Assembly: GCA_038496445.1 (NCBI GenBank) | Contig: JALMLS010000305.1 | Span: forward strand, 1 to 64,000 | DNA from: Trichosphaerium sp. ATCC 40318 | Taxonomy: Eukaryota > Discosea > Flabellinia > Trichosidae | DNA: 64,000 bases | Reading direction: 5' to 3' | Shown here: positions 24,388 through 35,569 of the stretch, one piece after another | How the letters are laid out: the number at the start of each line of letters is the position of its first letter | Numbering within the stretch: the stretch's first letter is position 1 | Made by a program: the position numbers and the translations under genes | The notes under the pieces: model-generated | What the model was told of the DNA's origin: nothing | Seen by the model: the letters and a program-made list of their open reading frames with translations, nothing else | Database searches by the model: none

Positions 24388-26282
24388 ATGCCGAGGCAAA
24401 TACAGGTCCTGGTGCCTAATAGTACGCTATGTTTGTTCGTTTATGTAGCTCCAATCTTTTTTAAAAGCACTACACCTAATTTACGTGTCAAGGTGATACT
24501 GGGTCCATGCTTGTTATCCCTACAATAGGGAACGTTGTACAGTACTTAAAAAGTTCTCCGCACGTTTTTGCATTAGGTACACGAAAAGGGCACGTGAGTA
24601 CTTATTTCTCACTACTTCTAGCCGAATTCCGAGGTGCAGAGACTACAATGTATCAATTTCGTACTCAAGACAAATACGTTGGAATTATAATGGATGAACT
24701 ATCTGAGCACGGCGTAGGCGTAGATTTTGGCGTGGTAGGTAATCGAAAAGGCCCCACTTATTTTTTTTTCCCAACTGTTGGGGTTTTTTTTTTTGTGACA
24801 TTACTCCCTTAGATATATTGCCACTATCATCTACAAAACCAAGACTTAGCGCTAGCAAAGTGACACCGCTCACTAGAAAAAAATACAAGTACCTTTAAAA
24901 ACAAAAACGCAATGCACACGTGTTGTACAACAAAGTTTGCTAATTGTATTTTTTCTGCAACAAAAAAGATTATCGGAACGTGTATCTATAGAAGAAATTT
25001 ACGAAACAGTTGACAGTCAGCTTCACTTGACCTTTGATTACTTAGCAATGACGCTTGTCGCATCGATAATAGCTGGTTAGTCAACACTCATCCAAACAAC
25101 AAAAAAAATAGAAAACTAACTAAAAAACCACAAGGTGCTGGGTTAGCAACAGACAGCTCAGTTTCTGTTGTAGCATCAATGATTGTATCACCTCTTATGG
25201 GTCCAAGTAAGATAGCCAATCATAATAATATTCTTTGCTAATTTGCTTATCCAGTAACGGCTTTAACATTCGGAACAGTCATTCAGTACGTTGTACAAGA
25301 TAATACAAATATCGTAACTGTTTATAGGAGCAAAACAATGGTTTATAAGGGTTTCAGAAATGAATTCTATGGCCTGGCACTTACATTCCTGGTTGGTTTT
25401 ATATTTGGTATTGTGCTCATTTTTACAAACGTCAAATGGCCGACATACGAAATGACATCAAGGTATGCTTTAAACAACCACCCAAAATTCCGTTCTCAAC
25501 TTCTACTATAGAGGGACTCTGAGCGGTCTATGGGGAGGTATAGTTGTCGCTATACCCAGTGGTGTTGGTGTTGCATTGGCTATTACAGGTCCTTACTCTG
25601 GCGCTCTTGTAGGTACTCATTAAAACTTGCGGATTCAACACGTTTTGTTGGTGTATATTATGGAACTAATTTTTAATCTAAAGGTATTGCTATAAGTGCT
25701 GCATTACTTCCACCAGTTGTGAACTCTGGGATGAATCTTGCATACGGATTGATGGCTTATTGGCTCGATATTGATCATGTTTCTGGTGGTCAGAAATCAA
25801 GGAGAATGGCAAAAGAATGGCTGATGATTGCAATGTATTCCTTTATTCTTTTCCTTTTGAATTGGGTTTGCATATACCTCGCTGCTTTGTTATTTTTTAA
25901 GGTATGTATCGTTGATGACATACATCAACTCTTATTTTGAGGACTTTAAGCAATTTCATTGTCACCTGTTGTCATCTGAAATGAGATATTAATTCTCTGC
26001 CTATTTTACTTTCATGTTTTACGCGTCGTATTGCACCACGTGAATATGTTCTTCTATTTTGGGCGTATTTTAGAAAGTATTGATTATTTAATTCGCGTTT
26101 AGATCAAACAAATAAGACCGGATAAGCATAGAGCACGACGAATGAAGTGGAGAGGTAAAGCAAAAAAATGTGATAAAACTGACTTTCCCTACCTAGATTT
26201 ACCTCCTGTAAGCCATCCATCAACAATATTAGTTGATCCGTTGAGTGCATCTACAGAGGATGTGGAAGGGTTATTGAACTGA
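24388..26282 (+). CDS. DUF389-family membrane protein
   Basis: This is a polytopic membrane protein of the DUF389 (TIGR00341-like) family, common in bacteria and patchy in protists; its substrate is unknown. The ATG at 24388 opens MPRQIQVLVPN, the typical beta-strand start of the family's cytosolic domain, continued by TQDKYVGIIMDELSEHGVGV (about 24670-24720). The membrane domain begins at LTFDYLAMTLVASIIAGAGL (about 25030-25150), then SVVASMIVSPLMGP (about 25165-25205), a family signature, FLVGFIFGIVLIFTN, SGLWGGIVVAIPSGVGVALA and GIAISAALLPPVVNSGMNLA (about 25685-25740). The last exon is basic and ends EDVEGLLN at 26282. Introns are short; one 27-nt candidate (24597-24627) is at the lower limit. 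Confidence 0.8.
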
Positions 26283-27158
26283 GCTTTGTAGCAACTCGAC
26301 GACCTGTGGCTATTTTTGGTTTGCTTTTTTTTTACAGAATTGATGTAACTTTCCGCTGCTCACGCTGTACTACATGCATAAAAAAGAGAATTTTCTTACA
26401 TACTTTGGTACATTGTTGGCTTCAACCCGTTTAGAAAAATTAACTGTTAATGGAAAATACGTGAACTAAGAATAAGTTCCACAAGGCAGATCAGGTTTAT
26501 TGTCAAAACGCATCAACAGAACTGGAACGGTACTTAAAAAAATCTGAAAAATTCTTACATATCTCAGAATGATCGCCAACGAGATAGCTCGCATTGCTTC
26601 CACGGGAAAATTATTTTTTGTTCGAAAAACGTTTTTCTGTCCCGTTTTACCCACGTTTCGAAAAAGAGTACCAAAGACTTGAAAACGCCACGACTGTATC
26701 TTTCAGTTTTATTTTATCATGATGTCAACTTTTCCGGCGAATATAATCAATACTGCGCTACCGTAACCTCCAAGCGCTGTAGAACCAAAACGTCTTATTC
26801 TACTTTCATGATACACACAGAGCATCATAAATTGCGTTATCCAATATTATTTTGTGAAAAACGTTTATGATAAAGAGAAACGCAGTTAATGCGTTATTAA
26901 TCGTTGTTTTTAACATACAGACAGCGTTTGGTAGCGCGTTAACTACAATTCACGCGTTTGGGTCAAGCGAGAAATACCGTTCACTTAACAATTTCTTTAA
27001 ACGCAAAAAGTCAGTACAACGACATATCATCATCTGGCGGCATTGGTAGTAAAAGGCAAGAGTGGCACTTCGATGATAATTGGCGTTTACAGAAATTTCG
27101 TCAAATTTAACTGACGCACCGTTTATAGACAGCAACTCCACGAGAACGTTAACAAAAC
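26283..27158. other. Spacer without a recognised gene
   Basis: Several short frames on both strands occur, but none shows splice continuity or a motif. It ends in the leader of the gene starting at 27159. Confidence 0.35.
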
Positions 27159-27964
27159 ATGACTGCACAAGTAGAAACACCCATATATAATAACGAGAAC
27201 TTCATAGAGCTCAAAAGAGAGCTTCTAACCGTGAGAGAAAGAGATCCACAACCAGTAGACATAGGTAGCTACAACCGAGAGAAACTGTTCGATATGGACG
27301 ACCTACGCGAAACCTTCTACAACTACACCATTTCTTTCCTTAGCGAAGTGTGGCGACATGAACAAGAACTTGCCGGAGGTACGCTTAGAAAGAACTACCT
27401 ACAACACCATAGAACCCGCGGGTCAATTAAAAAGACCTTATCCAAATTATAAGGTTTTTATTTGCTCCAACTTTTTTTTTTTTTTTTTTTCGCTTTTGCC
27501 AAATATTGCAATTCGCCGATTTACTTCAAAACTAACTAAAACGCACTTAATTTACCCGGGGTAATCTTACCCCCAAGTTTTACGGAACTTTTGTTTTGGG
27601 TGAATTTTTTTTTTTGTTGGTTGTTCGTTTTTTTTACAACTTCTGTATTTAATTATCGCATTTTCTGACTGCGTCTCTAGGTCAAGAGAGAGTTATACAG
27701 ACCGTTCTGCTACAAACGCTTGGCTCTAAAGCGGCGGGATTGCAAAGTTTTTACTGCAACGCCAGCGATAGCACTTGTCGTACAAAAACGCGTTGGCAAG
27801 AGGTGGCGGAGAGTCTTTTTAAAGAATTATGGAGTACACCGACATTTGAACCGTCGACAAACAAAACTCATTTACGGGCACTCACACAATGGGTAGCTAC
27901 ACTAAGAAACGAAGATCAAGAACTAGCCAAAATCGTTGAGTATTACATCAACACTCTTCGGTAA
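27159..27964 (+). CDS. Small helical protein, unknown
   Basis: I do not recognise this product. Exon 1 opens MTAQVETPIYNNENFIELKR and continues to SEVWRHEQELAGG, ending at a GTACGC donor near 27380. A long T-rich intron of about 300 nt reaches an acceptor near 27681. Exon 2 reads QERVIQTVLLQTLGSKAAG, then TRWQEVAESLFKELWSTP and ends KIVEYYINTLR at 27964. The joined protein is about 165 residues, mostly alpha-helical, soluble, with few cysteines. The intron is longer than the local norm. Confidence 0.5.
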
Positions 27965-28656
27965 AACTGAAAGACTACGCGTCTTGCCTAACTCCCCCTT
28001 TTTACCCGCTTGTACCTACTCCCTAGGAGACCCCTTTGTTCTCCTTTTGTAAATACCCACCACTCAATTCTCGAACATAACCACGATACCTAAGAAACTC
28101 CTGAAACCTTTTGTACATAGAACCGATAATCTTATTTTGTAGACTGGCTGTAATAAAAATACTCAAAATAATCTATTTTAAAAAACAAACTGTTCGAAAA
28201 AAAAAGCATTCTACACAATTGCCCTCACTTGTTTTTCTTTCGATACTCATCCTGTTTTATTATGGGGTATCGCTATTGTGAATTATTGCCCAACCCGTAA
28301 AAACGTACGCTTATGTACTAGCGCAAAAATAGGAAAGCAGAAAGACAAAAAAACAAAATAAATCAAAAAAGAAAAACCCCAATAAATCAGGTCATGTAGC
28401 GACTACTGCGAATGTTGAATGCTCCTACACACTCACTAATATGTCTTTCTTATCACAGTTGCCGAAGCGTTGCGATCTTTTGTTCAGTAAGCGAGAAAAC
28501 GAATTAACAAAGGCGTGCAATACTGCACGCTTGTTTTATTAATATAGCAATACATAGCAAAAAAAAAAGATAACAGAGCACATTATACGTGCTCCAAGTT
28601 ATTTACCATAACGCGGAGTTTTTTTTTTCTGCTGGCACTAAACATTTCTTTCCTTT
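27965..28656. other. Non-coding spacer between convergent genes
   Basis: 3' flanks of the gene at 27159-27964 (plus) and the EF-hand gene (minus). A pyrimidine-rich stretch lies near 27980-28050. No gene is supported. Confidence 0.35.
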
Positions 28657-29550
28657 CTAACCTTCTTGGCAAATATAAGCGGCTAAGCCACCATATTCAA
28701 TAAAACCATCGTTGTCAAAATCACATTCAGTTAGAAATTCGTTCGCCTATCACAAAAATCAGTTATCACATACGAGTGTAATGTAACGTTGGAGGAAATT
28801 AAATAAATATAGCGCAGCAAGGACTTCCACAAGAGTGGTGTTTAATTTCAAGAGATAGAGGTGAAGAGCTTGTTTTTTAGCTGCGTAAAAGCCAAAAATA
28901 TATGAATAGATTTTATCAAAAACACAAAAAGTTGACAAGAATCACTAACGTGTTAGTAATCACTATTAGAGGTGGGTAGTCAACTTTTGATAGTACGCCC
29001 GTTGTACCAAAAAGGAAGATCCCACAACAACAAAAGCGTGCAACTGTTCACAAAAAATGCCCAGAAAAAAAAAATCATGTCAACGTGCTGCGTTAAACTA
29101 TTTTTCCACAGCATCGATGATCTTGCTCCGCCACGAGATTTTTTACAGTTTTAACAGTCCATTTGAAGTAAGTGCATTGTGTTGCAGTTTTTTTTTTTTT
29201 TGGCCCAAAACAGCTACAATTACGCAATTCAAAGTTCGTACCTCTTCTCTGGTCATTTTAGCGCCTCTAGTCATAAGTACGACGCGAAGATCGTCACATG
29301 AAATGAAACCATCCTTTTACTGTATAAATAACATGCGAGGCATAGTTGTGCGTACTTTGTCGTCGTCAAAGTTGAAAAAAGCATCTAATACGCAAATAAA
29401 CGAACAAACTCGCATTACGCCTACTGATTTTATTATACGCACCTTTCAGCTGTTGAACCGTAATAGCAGGCTAGTATTTTTGTTAAAGGACAGTTTATAC
29501 TGTCGTCTGTCGTTGCAATTGATATAAATTCTACGTACAGCTGCAGCCAT
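28657..29550 (-). CDS. EF-hand calcium-binding protein, calmodulin-like
   Basis: A start at 29550 (MAAA) splices through a GTACGT intron to PAITVQQLKD. After further short introns comes FFNFDDDKDGFISCDDLR (about 29375-29280), whose loop DDDKDGFISCDD has acidic residues at positions 1, 3, 5 and 12 and the Gly at 6 of a canonical EF loop. It is followed by VVLMTRGAKMTREE, the linker typical of calmodulin or troponin C halves. The last exon (28750-28657) carries a second loop, CDFDNDGFIEYGGLAAYIC, with position 12 of the loop being Gly rather than Glu, so this site may bind weakly. The middle of the gene (about 28760-29220) is unresolved: it contains either a long intron or missed exons. Confidence 0.6.
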
Positions 29551-29960
29551 CTTGGTTTTTCAAGTAAGTGATAAATTCTTTAAGTTTGTATTTCGTTGCA
29601 AACAACAACTTGGTTCACTTCGCAATGAGGGAATTAGTAGTTTTCTTAGGGAAGTGGCATAACATGCTGCTTTTGGAGGCGCCTATCAGTGCAACACGTG
29701 CTCATTGAAAATGCAGAACTGCCAGTCCTTTGCTAGCACGAAAAGAAATTTAGTCACGCCTAGTGCACTACGAATAAGAGGTACAGCATCTATAGTGTTG
29801 TATCTCTAGGCGCAGGAATTGTGTTGACCGAGGTAGTCGACAACAAAAATTTGGGCGCCTACTGATTAAAACACCAGTAAGCGAAAGGTAGAGAATACCA
29901 TAAGATAATAAACACGCCGCCGATGCTCCAGTAGATTCAGAATTTAAACTCTGTAATTCC

Positions 29961-31285
29961 ATGGCCGTCACAGCTGCAGATAACGTAGATGAACAGACAA
30001 AGCACCCGCTAGAAAACGAATGGACTTTCTGGTATGACAAGCGACAGCAGAGAAATCGGCGCGCACCAGGAGAAAAACAGAACTATGAAGCTAATTTGAA
30101 GACTGTTGGTATATTTGGAGCCGTATCCTTTTGTTTAAAAGCAATACAACCTGCGTAGTTGTGCAGCGTACCCAAAAGTCGCTGATCTCTCAAAAAAAAC
30201 TGTTTTTTTTCCTTAACTAGCTACTACAGGTAGAGGACTTTTGGAGGTAACCAGATCAAATTTCCGTTTCCTTTTACGCCAAACGCCAACAGAAACACAA
30301 GCGTTTTACCGTGTCAAAAAACAAAAAACAAAAAAAAACCCCTCTATAATATTCAAATCGGATTTTAGGTATTGGAACAACGTCGCAGCACCATCACAGC
30401 TCATTCCTGGATCGAACTATCACATTTTCAAAACTGGAATAAAACCAATGTGGGAAGACACTCACAATAAAGAGGTACCGTGGGTTATTGACGCCTGAAG
30501 GCAACTTCTTAGTGCTTACTTTTGATCTAAGGGAGGTAAATGGGTAATAAACCTTAAATCTCACAACAGGGAAATGTTGGACACTCTATGGCAAGAGGTG
30601 GTACGTGAACACTACAACGCACGCGTATTGGGACTTATAGCATCATAGGTTCTTGGTTTAGTTGGTGAAACGCTAGATCCAACCAATGAGATATGTGGGT
30701 ACGTCTGCACAACGCGAAAATAGCGATGGGTGTCATTTTACGCTTAAAACAAAGTAATACATCTACGGTATTCGTAAAAGAGACCTTTTTTGTTAGTCGT
30801 TTTGTTTGCGTCTACACAACGCCTTTTTACGCACGCTATTGAATTATCATTAATTTTTTATCGTTAGAGCTGTTTGCTCTATCAGGAAGAACGCTGACAG
30901 GATCGCTGTGTGGAACAGACGCGCAACGGATGATAGTTATATCGATGAGCTTGGGTACCTTTTTTTTTGTTTGTTTGCTTTTGTGCGTTAGTTATTTACC
31001 ATGGCTCTTAGCGAGCATCTTGTACGCGTAATCAAGGCTGCCGGACCACCAACAAATAAGGTCGTAATGCAGTACCAGGTTCACTCTGTACGTAGTTTTT
31101 CGTCCAAAAATTGTTGAATGCTTATTCCAAAAAAAAAAACGTTGTGTGATTTTCTATTAATTTTCTTCATGTATTAACGTTTTTTTTTTAAACTATAGGA
31201 TGCGCTGAAGTCTGGAACCAGTTATGAGAATCCAGAGAAATACAACAAAACCATCAATGGCGTCAATCACCGAGGAAAGCGTTAA
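29961..31285 (+). CDS. 4EHP-type (class II) eIF4E cap-binding protein
   Basis: eIF4E proteins bind the mRNA cap; class II members (4EHP/nCBP) usually repress translation. After MAVTAADNVDEQTKHPLENE comes WTFWYDKR, where the second aromatic pair (FWY) is the class II signature instead of the W-x-x-W of class I. Later exons read NYEANLKTVGIFGAV, VEDFWRYWNN, HIFKTGIKPMWEDTHNK (the cap-stacking Trp followed by Glu), GGKWVINLKSHNREM, GETLDPTNEICGAVCSIR and RIAVWNRRATDDS. The last exon ends NGVNHRGKR with TAA at 31283-31285. About eight introns, several with GTAC donors. All hallmark residues of the cap pocket that I can name are present. Confidence 0.85.
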
Positions 31286-31548
31286 AAGTTTTATAAATAT
31301 CTATCATTAAAAAAAAAAGAGATGATTTCATTAACGCTACAAACACAAAATCCTCAAATGGCGGTAAATAAAAAAATAAGTTTATTCATTCTTAGATGTA
31401 CGTGTGCATAACTATAAGCGCTGGTTGCGTCATTTAATGCTGTTGGTGGCTTAGCGCAAGGTACCTTGTATTTTTTATGCTATTGATGAGATGAACTATC
31501 AAATTTACAGTTGTTATTTTTGAAACATGTCACATTGATGCAAACATG
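31286..31548. other. 3' flank of the cap-binding gene
   Basis: A short convergent spacer of AT-rich sequence leading into the hairpin at 31549-31618. No gene is seen. Confidence 0.35.
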
Positions 31549-31618
31549 ACGGATTGTGAACCTTCTCTACAGCTGAATGCAGCCTAGTGCGTTGTAGTAA
31601 AGCCCGTTCACAATCCGT
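31549..31618. repeat. Hairpin with 13-bp perfect terminal stem
   Basis: ACGGATTGTGAAC at 31549-31561 is repeated inverted as GTTCACAATCCGT at 31606-31618. Inside, CTCTACAGC and GTTGTAGTAAAG allow further imperfect pairing, giving a roughly 70-nt imperfect hairpin. It lies between two convergent genes, so it may be a structured RNA, a miRNA-like precursor or a small mobile-element relic. Confidence 0.6.
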
Positions 31619-31670
31619 ACTTCTGCAATGGCTTTCTAGAGTGTACTATTGGTAACGGCCAAAGTTAAGT

Positions 31671-32589
31671 TTATTGAGAAGGTTCATAATTACAGCCTCT
31701 TTGGACAACTGGATGGAGTACTCTCGTGTCAATACCCTAAACACACTTTTAGAAAAGAAATACCAACCAAAACCAATAAAGTAAAACTGAACACGTGCCA
31801 AACGAATTATACGTCGCTTGATACGGTTGATCAACCTGCGAGGTGCTACAGGTCTTCTATAGAAGATCCACAATCCGGAATTGTTAAAGTCCGTCCCTAG
31901 ATACGAGTAAGCGAGTTTCAAAGTCGCATTGTGTACCTGTATTACATAGCCCAGGACGACCAGGGATAAAAGGTTGACCTCCACTCACAACAGCCCACTG
32001 ATACTGGTTTCTTCTTCTTGGACCTAACATTTGATTAGATAGCCTTGTAATCTGTACATAAATACCTAGAGCCACTACCCAGTACGGACCATAAGCTGAA
32101 GGCGGTAAAGCACATATACCAACTAAGATAGTGTGAGATTATTTCAATTTTTTTGTTTGGTGCCTTTTAGCGCAGATGGTACAGAACTATCTTCAACAAT
32201 ACCGCACAATGGTCCACCAGAAACAGGACCGTTAACCTGATATAATGGTTGGGGCTCTAATACAGATAGAAGTCCGTGTTGTGTTGTGTACCTGGTTTTC
32301 ATTTGCGTAGTTAACAACGTTTATTTCTCCTGGAGTTGTTTGGGAATATGTTGCTGTCGCGCAGTAGAAGTTCTCTATTGGTTGAAATATCGATACCATC
32401 TGTTCTTGTGCATACCTGTTAGAAAGGTTTAGTTGACACTTGTTTTAGGCGCTGTTTATGTACGCACCACGTGCCAAGGTAAGCTTCTGTTACAAAGTTC
32501 TTTACAGGTTTAACAACCTTACACTCATTTGTAAGTGCTGATACTACGAACAAAGCTGTGAAAAAGAGATATGTTTGACGTGTTGCCAT
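31671..32589 (-). CDS. Secreted lipocalin 1 (apolipoprotein D/Blc-like)
   Basis: Lipocalins carry small hydrophobic ligands. The start at 32589 gives a signal peptide (QTYLFFTALFVVSALT) and then CKVVKPVKNFVTEAYLGTW, containing the lipocalin G-x-W motif. Following exons read YAQEQMVSIFQPIENFYC, INVVNYANEN, VNGPVSGGPLCGIVED, PPSAYGPYWVVALG, QYQWAVVSGGQPFIPG and SGLWIFYRRPVAP; the YQWAVVS-type strand and G-x-W-I-x-x-R match the C-terminal half of apoD/Blc proteins. The tail GIDTRVLHPVVQRGCNYEPS ends at 31671. Introns of 40-60 nt are placed as in lipocalin 2 at 59649-60608, so the two are paralogues. Confidence 0.8.
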
Positions 32590-34058
32590 CTTTTGTTGTC
32601 ACACCGTATCAATAGTGGAGAAACTTTTGCTTTTAAATAGTTGTTCACTTGTGAACTAAGCCAAAAGCGGATTTTTCCACCATTTTTAAAAAGAGCTCTA
32701 AAAAAAAACATAGAAAGGTACACACGTGCCGCAGTAAAAAACTCAAAAACCTACGGAATAGACCCATAAATATGTTACAACATGACGACAAGCGGTGAAT
32801 TGATATTCCGTTTTTTCTCCAAGCTCTTAAAATAGTTTTTCAGTGAGCGCAGTTTTATGGTGGTAAAGCTATCCCATCGATACTTATCGTGTTTACAAAG
32901 CACTTGTTGAAAGTATTGCGAAGAAGTTATGATAGTAGCTGTCACTTAAAAGCGAAAATACAAAGCAAGAACAAACTTGATTCCATTCTTATTTAGTACG
33001 CAGTTTCGTTTACTTCGGTGGAAGCGAAAAATATCCAAAGAGAAACTTTAGCATGGATAGCTACATGAGCAAGAATCCAGATGTATCCAGCTATTACTTT
33101 GTGCACCGAAGTACACTAGAAAGAATTGGCTAAATCACTTCTCACCATGTATTTTTCATCTGTCTTAAGCTTATTGTACAATTCTGAAATACAGAGCACA
33201 ATCTTGCATGTTATCTATTGCACTAAAGTTAGGTAAAAGAAACGCGATGAAAGTTAAACAAGCCCTATCATTGAGAACTACTGTGTTCCTCCTAGAGTGC
33301 TCTTGCAATATTGTTCAATGTACAGCATCAGTGATTCCCAATTCCAGCTCTTATGAACGTAGACATCACACACAATTTAGAGTTATTTAACTTAATAAGC
33401 GATACAAAAAGTGAAATTCACACAGTGAAATCGGTTTAATACTACAAGCTTATTTTGTACCATACAAATGAGAATCCTTTTTTACTTAGATAGCGACAGT
33501 TCAAGGTTCCACACTAATTAAACTGTAAAATACCGCTCTTGAAAAGCACAACGTCAAAGATGAGTACATTGGTATGCTTAAAGATAACTTGGCATTAAAA
33601 AGTCCGCTACGCAGTACGTTGCAGTATTTATTCTAGATGCTAGCATAAATGATTGTGTGACACGAGCCTGCTCAAGAATCCTAACAAATAGCTAAACTGT
33701 CAACCTTTAATAAACAGAAGTTCATTAGCAAGAAAAGCCCAATTTGCCAACTTTAAACGCAGAACACGTGCGCGTTCTTGTGTAAGGTAGCAGTCTCTAT
33801 TGCATGCCTGTGATTATGGCACCGTACTAAGCTATCGCATACAGTAGAATTGTAGGATATTACCCGCTACTGGCCTGTGGTACACAACTTGTCAACAGAA
33901 ATAACAAACGCCTAAAGCGAGGCGTGGTATAAAGTAATGTGGAACGCAGTTTAGGGAAATGTGATTACTTGTTAAAAAGCGTGCCTTAATCCACAGTTTC
34001 AAGCGTGAACCATATAAAAACACCTCAGGAGTACTGTTATTACAAGACACGAGCGGAG
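32590..34058. other. Long spacer without a recognised gene
   Basis: About 1.5 kb upstream of both lipocalin 1 (minus) and the kinase gene (plus). Short frames exist but lack start, splice or motif support. It could hide promoters, small RNAs or a decayed gene. Confidence 0.35.
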
Positions 34059-35326
34059 ATGTTTCAAGTTGCTTTTGTCGCTCCAAAATCTCGATTAGAC
34101 GTTCTAAACGACGTCATTGATTATTTAGATAAGCATGGAAGGTACTGATATTGTCTAAAAGGCTCTGTTGTGAAAATTATTTAGAACACTCGGGTTTGGC
34201 GTTACGCGTATAGAAAAAGCATCAGTGTTGCGTGATACTTCTCTATTGTCAATTAGTGAGACTAGAAACTACGATTTAATGTTTTTACACTTACGCAATG
34301 AAATCGCTATCGCACATGAACAAGAACAATCCAAATCAAAGGAAGATGAGGTAATAGAGAATTTCTCGCTCAACACTTGTTTCAATTTCAGCGAACTACC
34401 CACTTGGATAACTGTGTTTTTGGGCTTCCCTCGCGTAGTAATTGTTTTTTCGAGTTGTGGCATTGCGTCTGGTTATAGGTTTACGCCCATTCGAAACTAA
34501 AAACAGACATTTCTTATCAACGCTTTTTTACGCCATTTTCTTAAGAGTACGTGACTAACGCATGTACTAGAACGCTAAACAAGCAATAAAACTTTTAGAA
34601 TGTGTAAAAAAGCTTGAAGACATACCAAAACCAAAAGACGCACTGCCATGGCTAGTAGATACTATACAGCTACAAACACACGTATCTTTAAGGACAACAA
34701 TGCTCGCAATGATACAAAAAATAACACAACGTGTCAACGAAAAGCACGATAACTTGATGTCACCTAAATCATTCGAGATTTCAAATGGTAATATAGATTC
34801 ACTACCAAAAGATGCACGATATCCTCTTCTTGCAAAGCCACAATCAGGTGAGAATCATCAAATTTCTGTCATCTTTAATAGGAAGGACATGTTATCTTTT
34901 ATCAACGAAAACAAGAACACAACAGTACTAACTCAAGTGTATTCCCCTCACGACTCTTATATGGTTAAACTATTCTCTATTGATGGACATGCAGTACCCG
35001 TTTATCGTACGTCAATCCCAAGATTTGCTGTTGGAGAAAGTGAAACACCTCGATTCGACTTTGTTACTTTAGACTATTGTGGGAAGGTCCTAGATAGCGA
35101 TACGGTATCAGGAGTAACTCAAATGCCTGATCACATAATAGACACTATATCGAAGGTAGCCAAGGACGTTCTTGGCGCTTGTATGTTAGAAATGGACGTC
35201 ATTTATGACGTTGTTGAGAAACGATGGGTAATTGTTGATTTAAATCACTTTCCTAGCTATAACGGCGCACCAAGGGAATGGATAAAGCAGAGAATGCTTG
35301 AATTCATCACACAGTATATTAAATAA
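34059..35326 (+). CDS. Inositol-trisphosphate 5/6-kinase-like (ITPK, ATP-grasp)
   Basis: ITPK enzymes phosphorylate inositol 1,3,4-trisphosphate or related inositol phosphates with ATP. The ATG at 34059 opens MFQVAFVAPKSRLDVLNDVI. Two or three short introns precede the long last exon (about 34570-35326). There DARYPLLAKPQ matches the first ATP-binding strand, TVLTQVYSPHDSYMVKLFSI the hinge (family QE/QxFxNHdgxxfKvyvvg), and LEMDVIYDV then VIVDLNHFPSYNGAP the catalytic metal-binding Asp/Asn end (family DiNyFPgY). Length after splicing is about 330 residues, normal for ITPK1. The intron near 34350-34570 is longer than usual. Confidence 0.75.
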
Positions 35327-35569
35327 ACGTGTTGTATTATGATTAAGCTTCATAAGTACGTTTAAAAGAATCGAAAAATAGAAATTTCTCCTTGGAGTTA
35401 TGAACGTAAAGAGCGCCTTTTTATCAACTTTGTAGCATAATCCTACGCTATGTGAAGTGTTTTACGCTACTTTCAACTGATTTGCCGCGCATTAAGGCGT
35501 AATTAAGCCGTTTAAAATAAATTGTTCTAATTTAAGTAATAGAGACGGCAACTCTCTAGAATAGTTGCA

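Noticed and set aside
28660-28750. Possible tRNA or small-RNA gene in AT-rich spacers near 26-29 kb
   Set aside because: I looked for a T-loop-like GGTTCGAATCC box and cloverleaf pairing and found none; the stretch at 28660-28750 is an EF-hand exon.
29768-30040. Minus-strand 90-residue frame
   Set aside because: Overlaps the first exon of the 4EHP gene, whose cap-pocket motifs are unmistakable.
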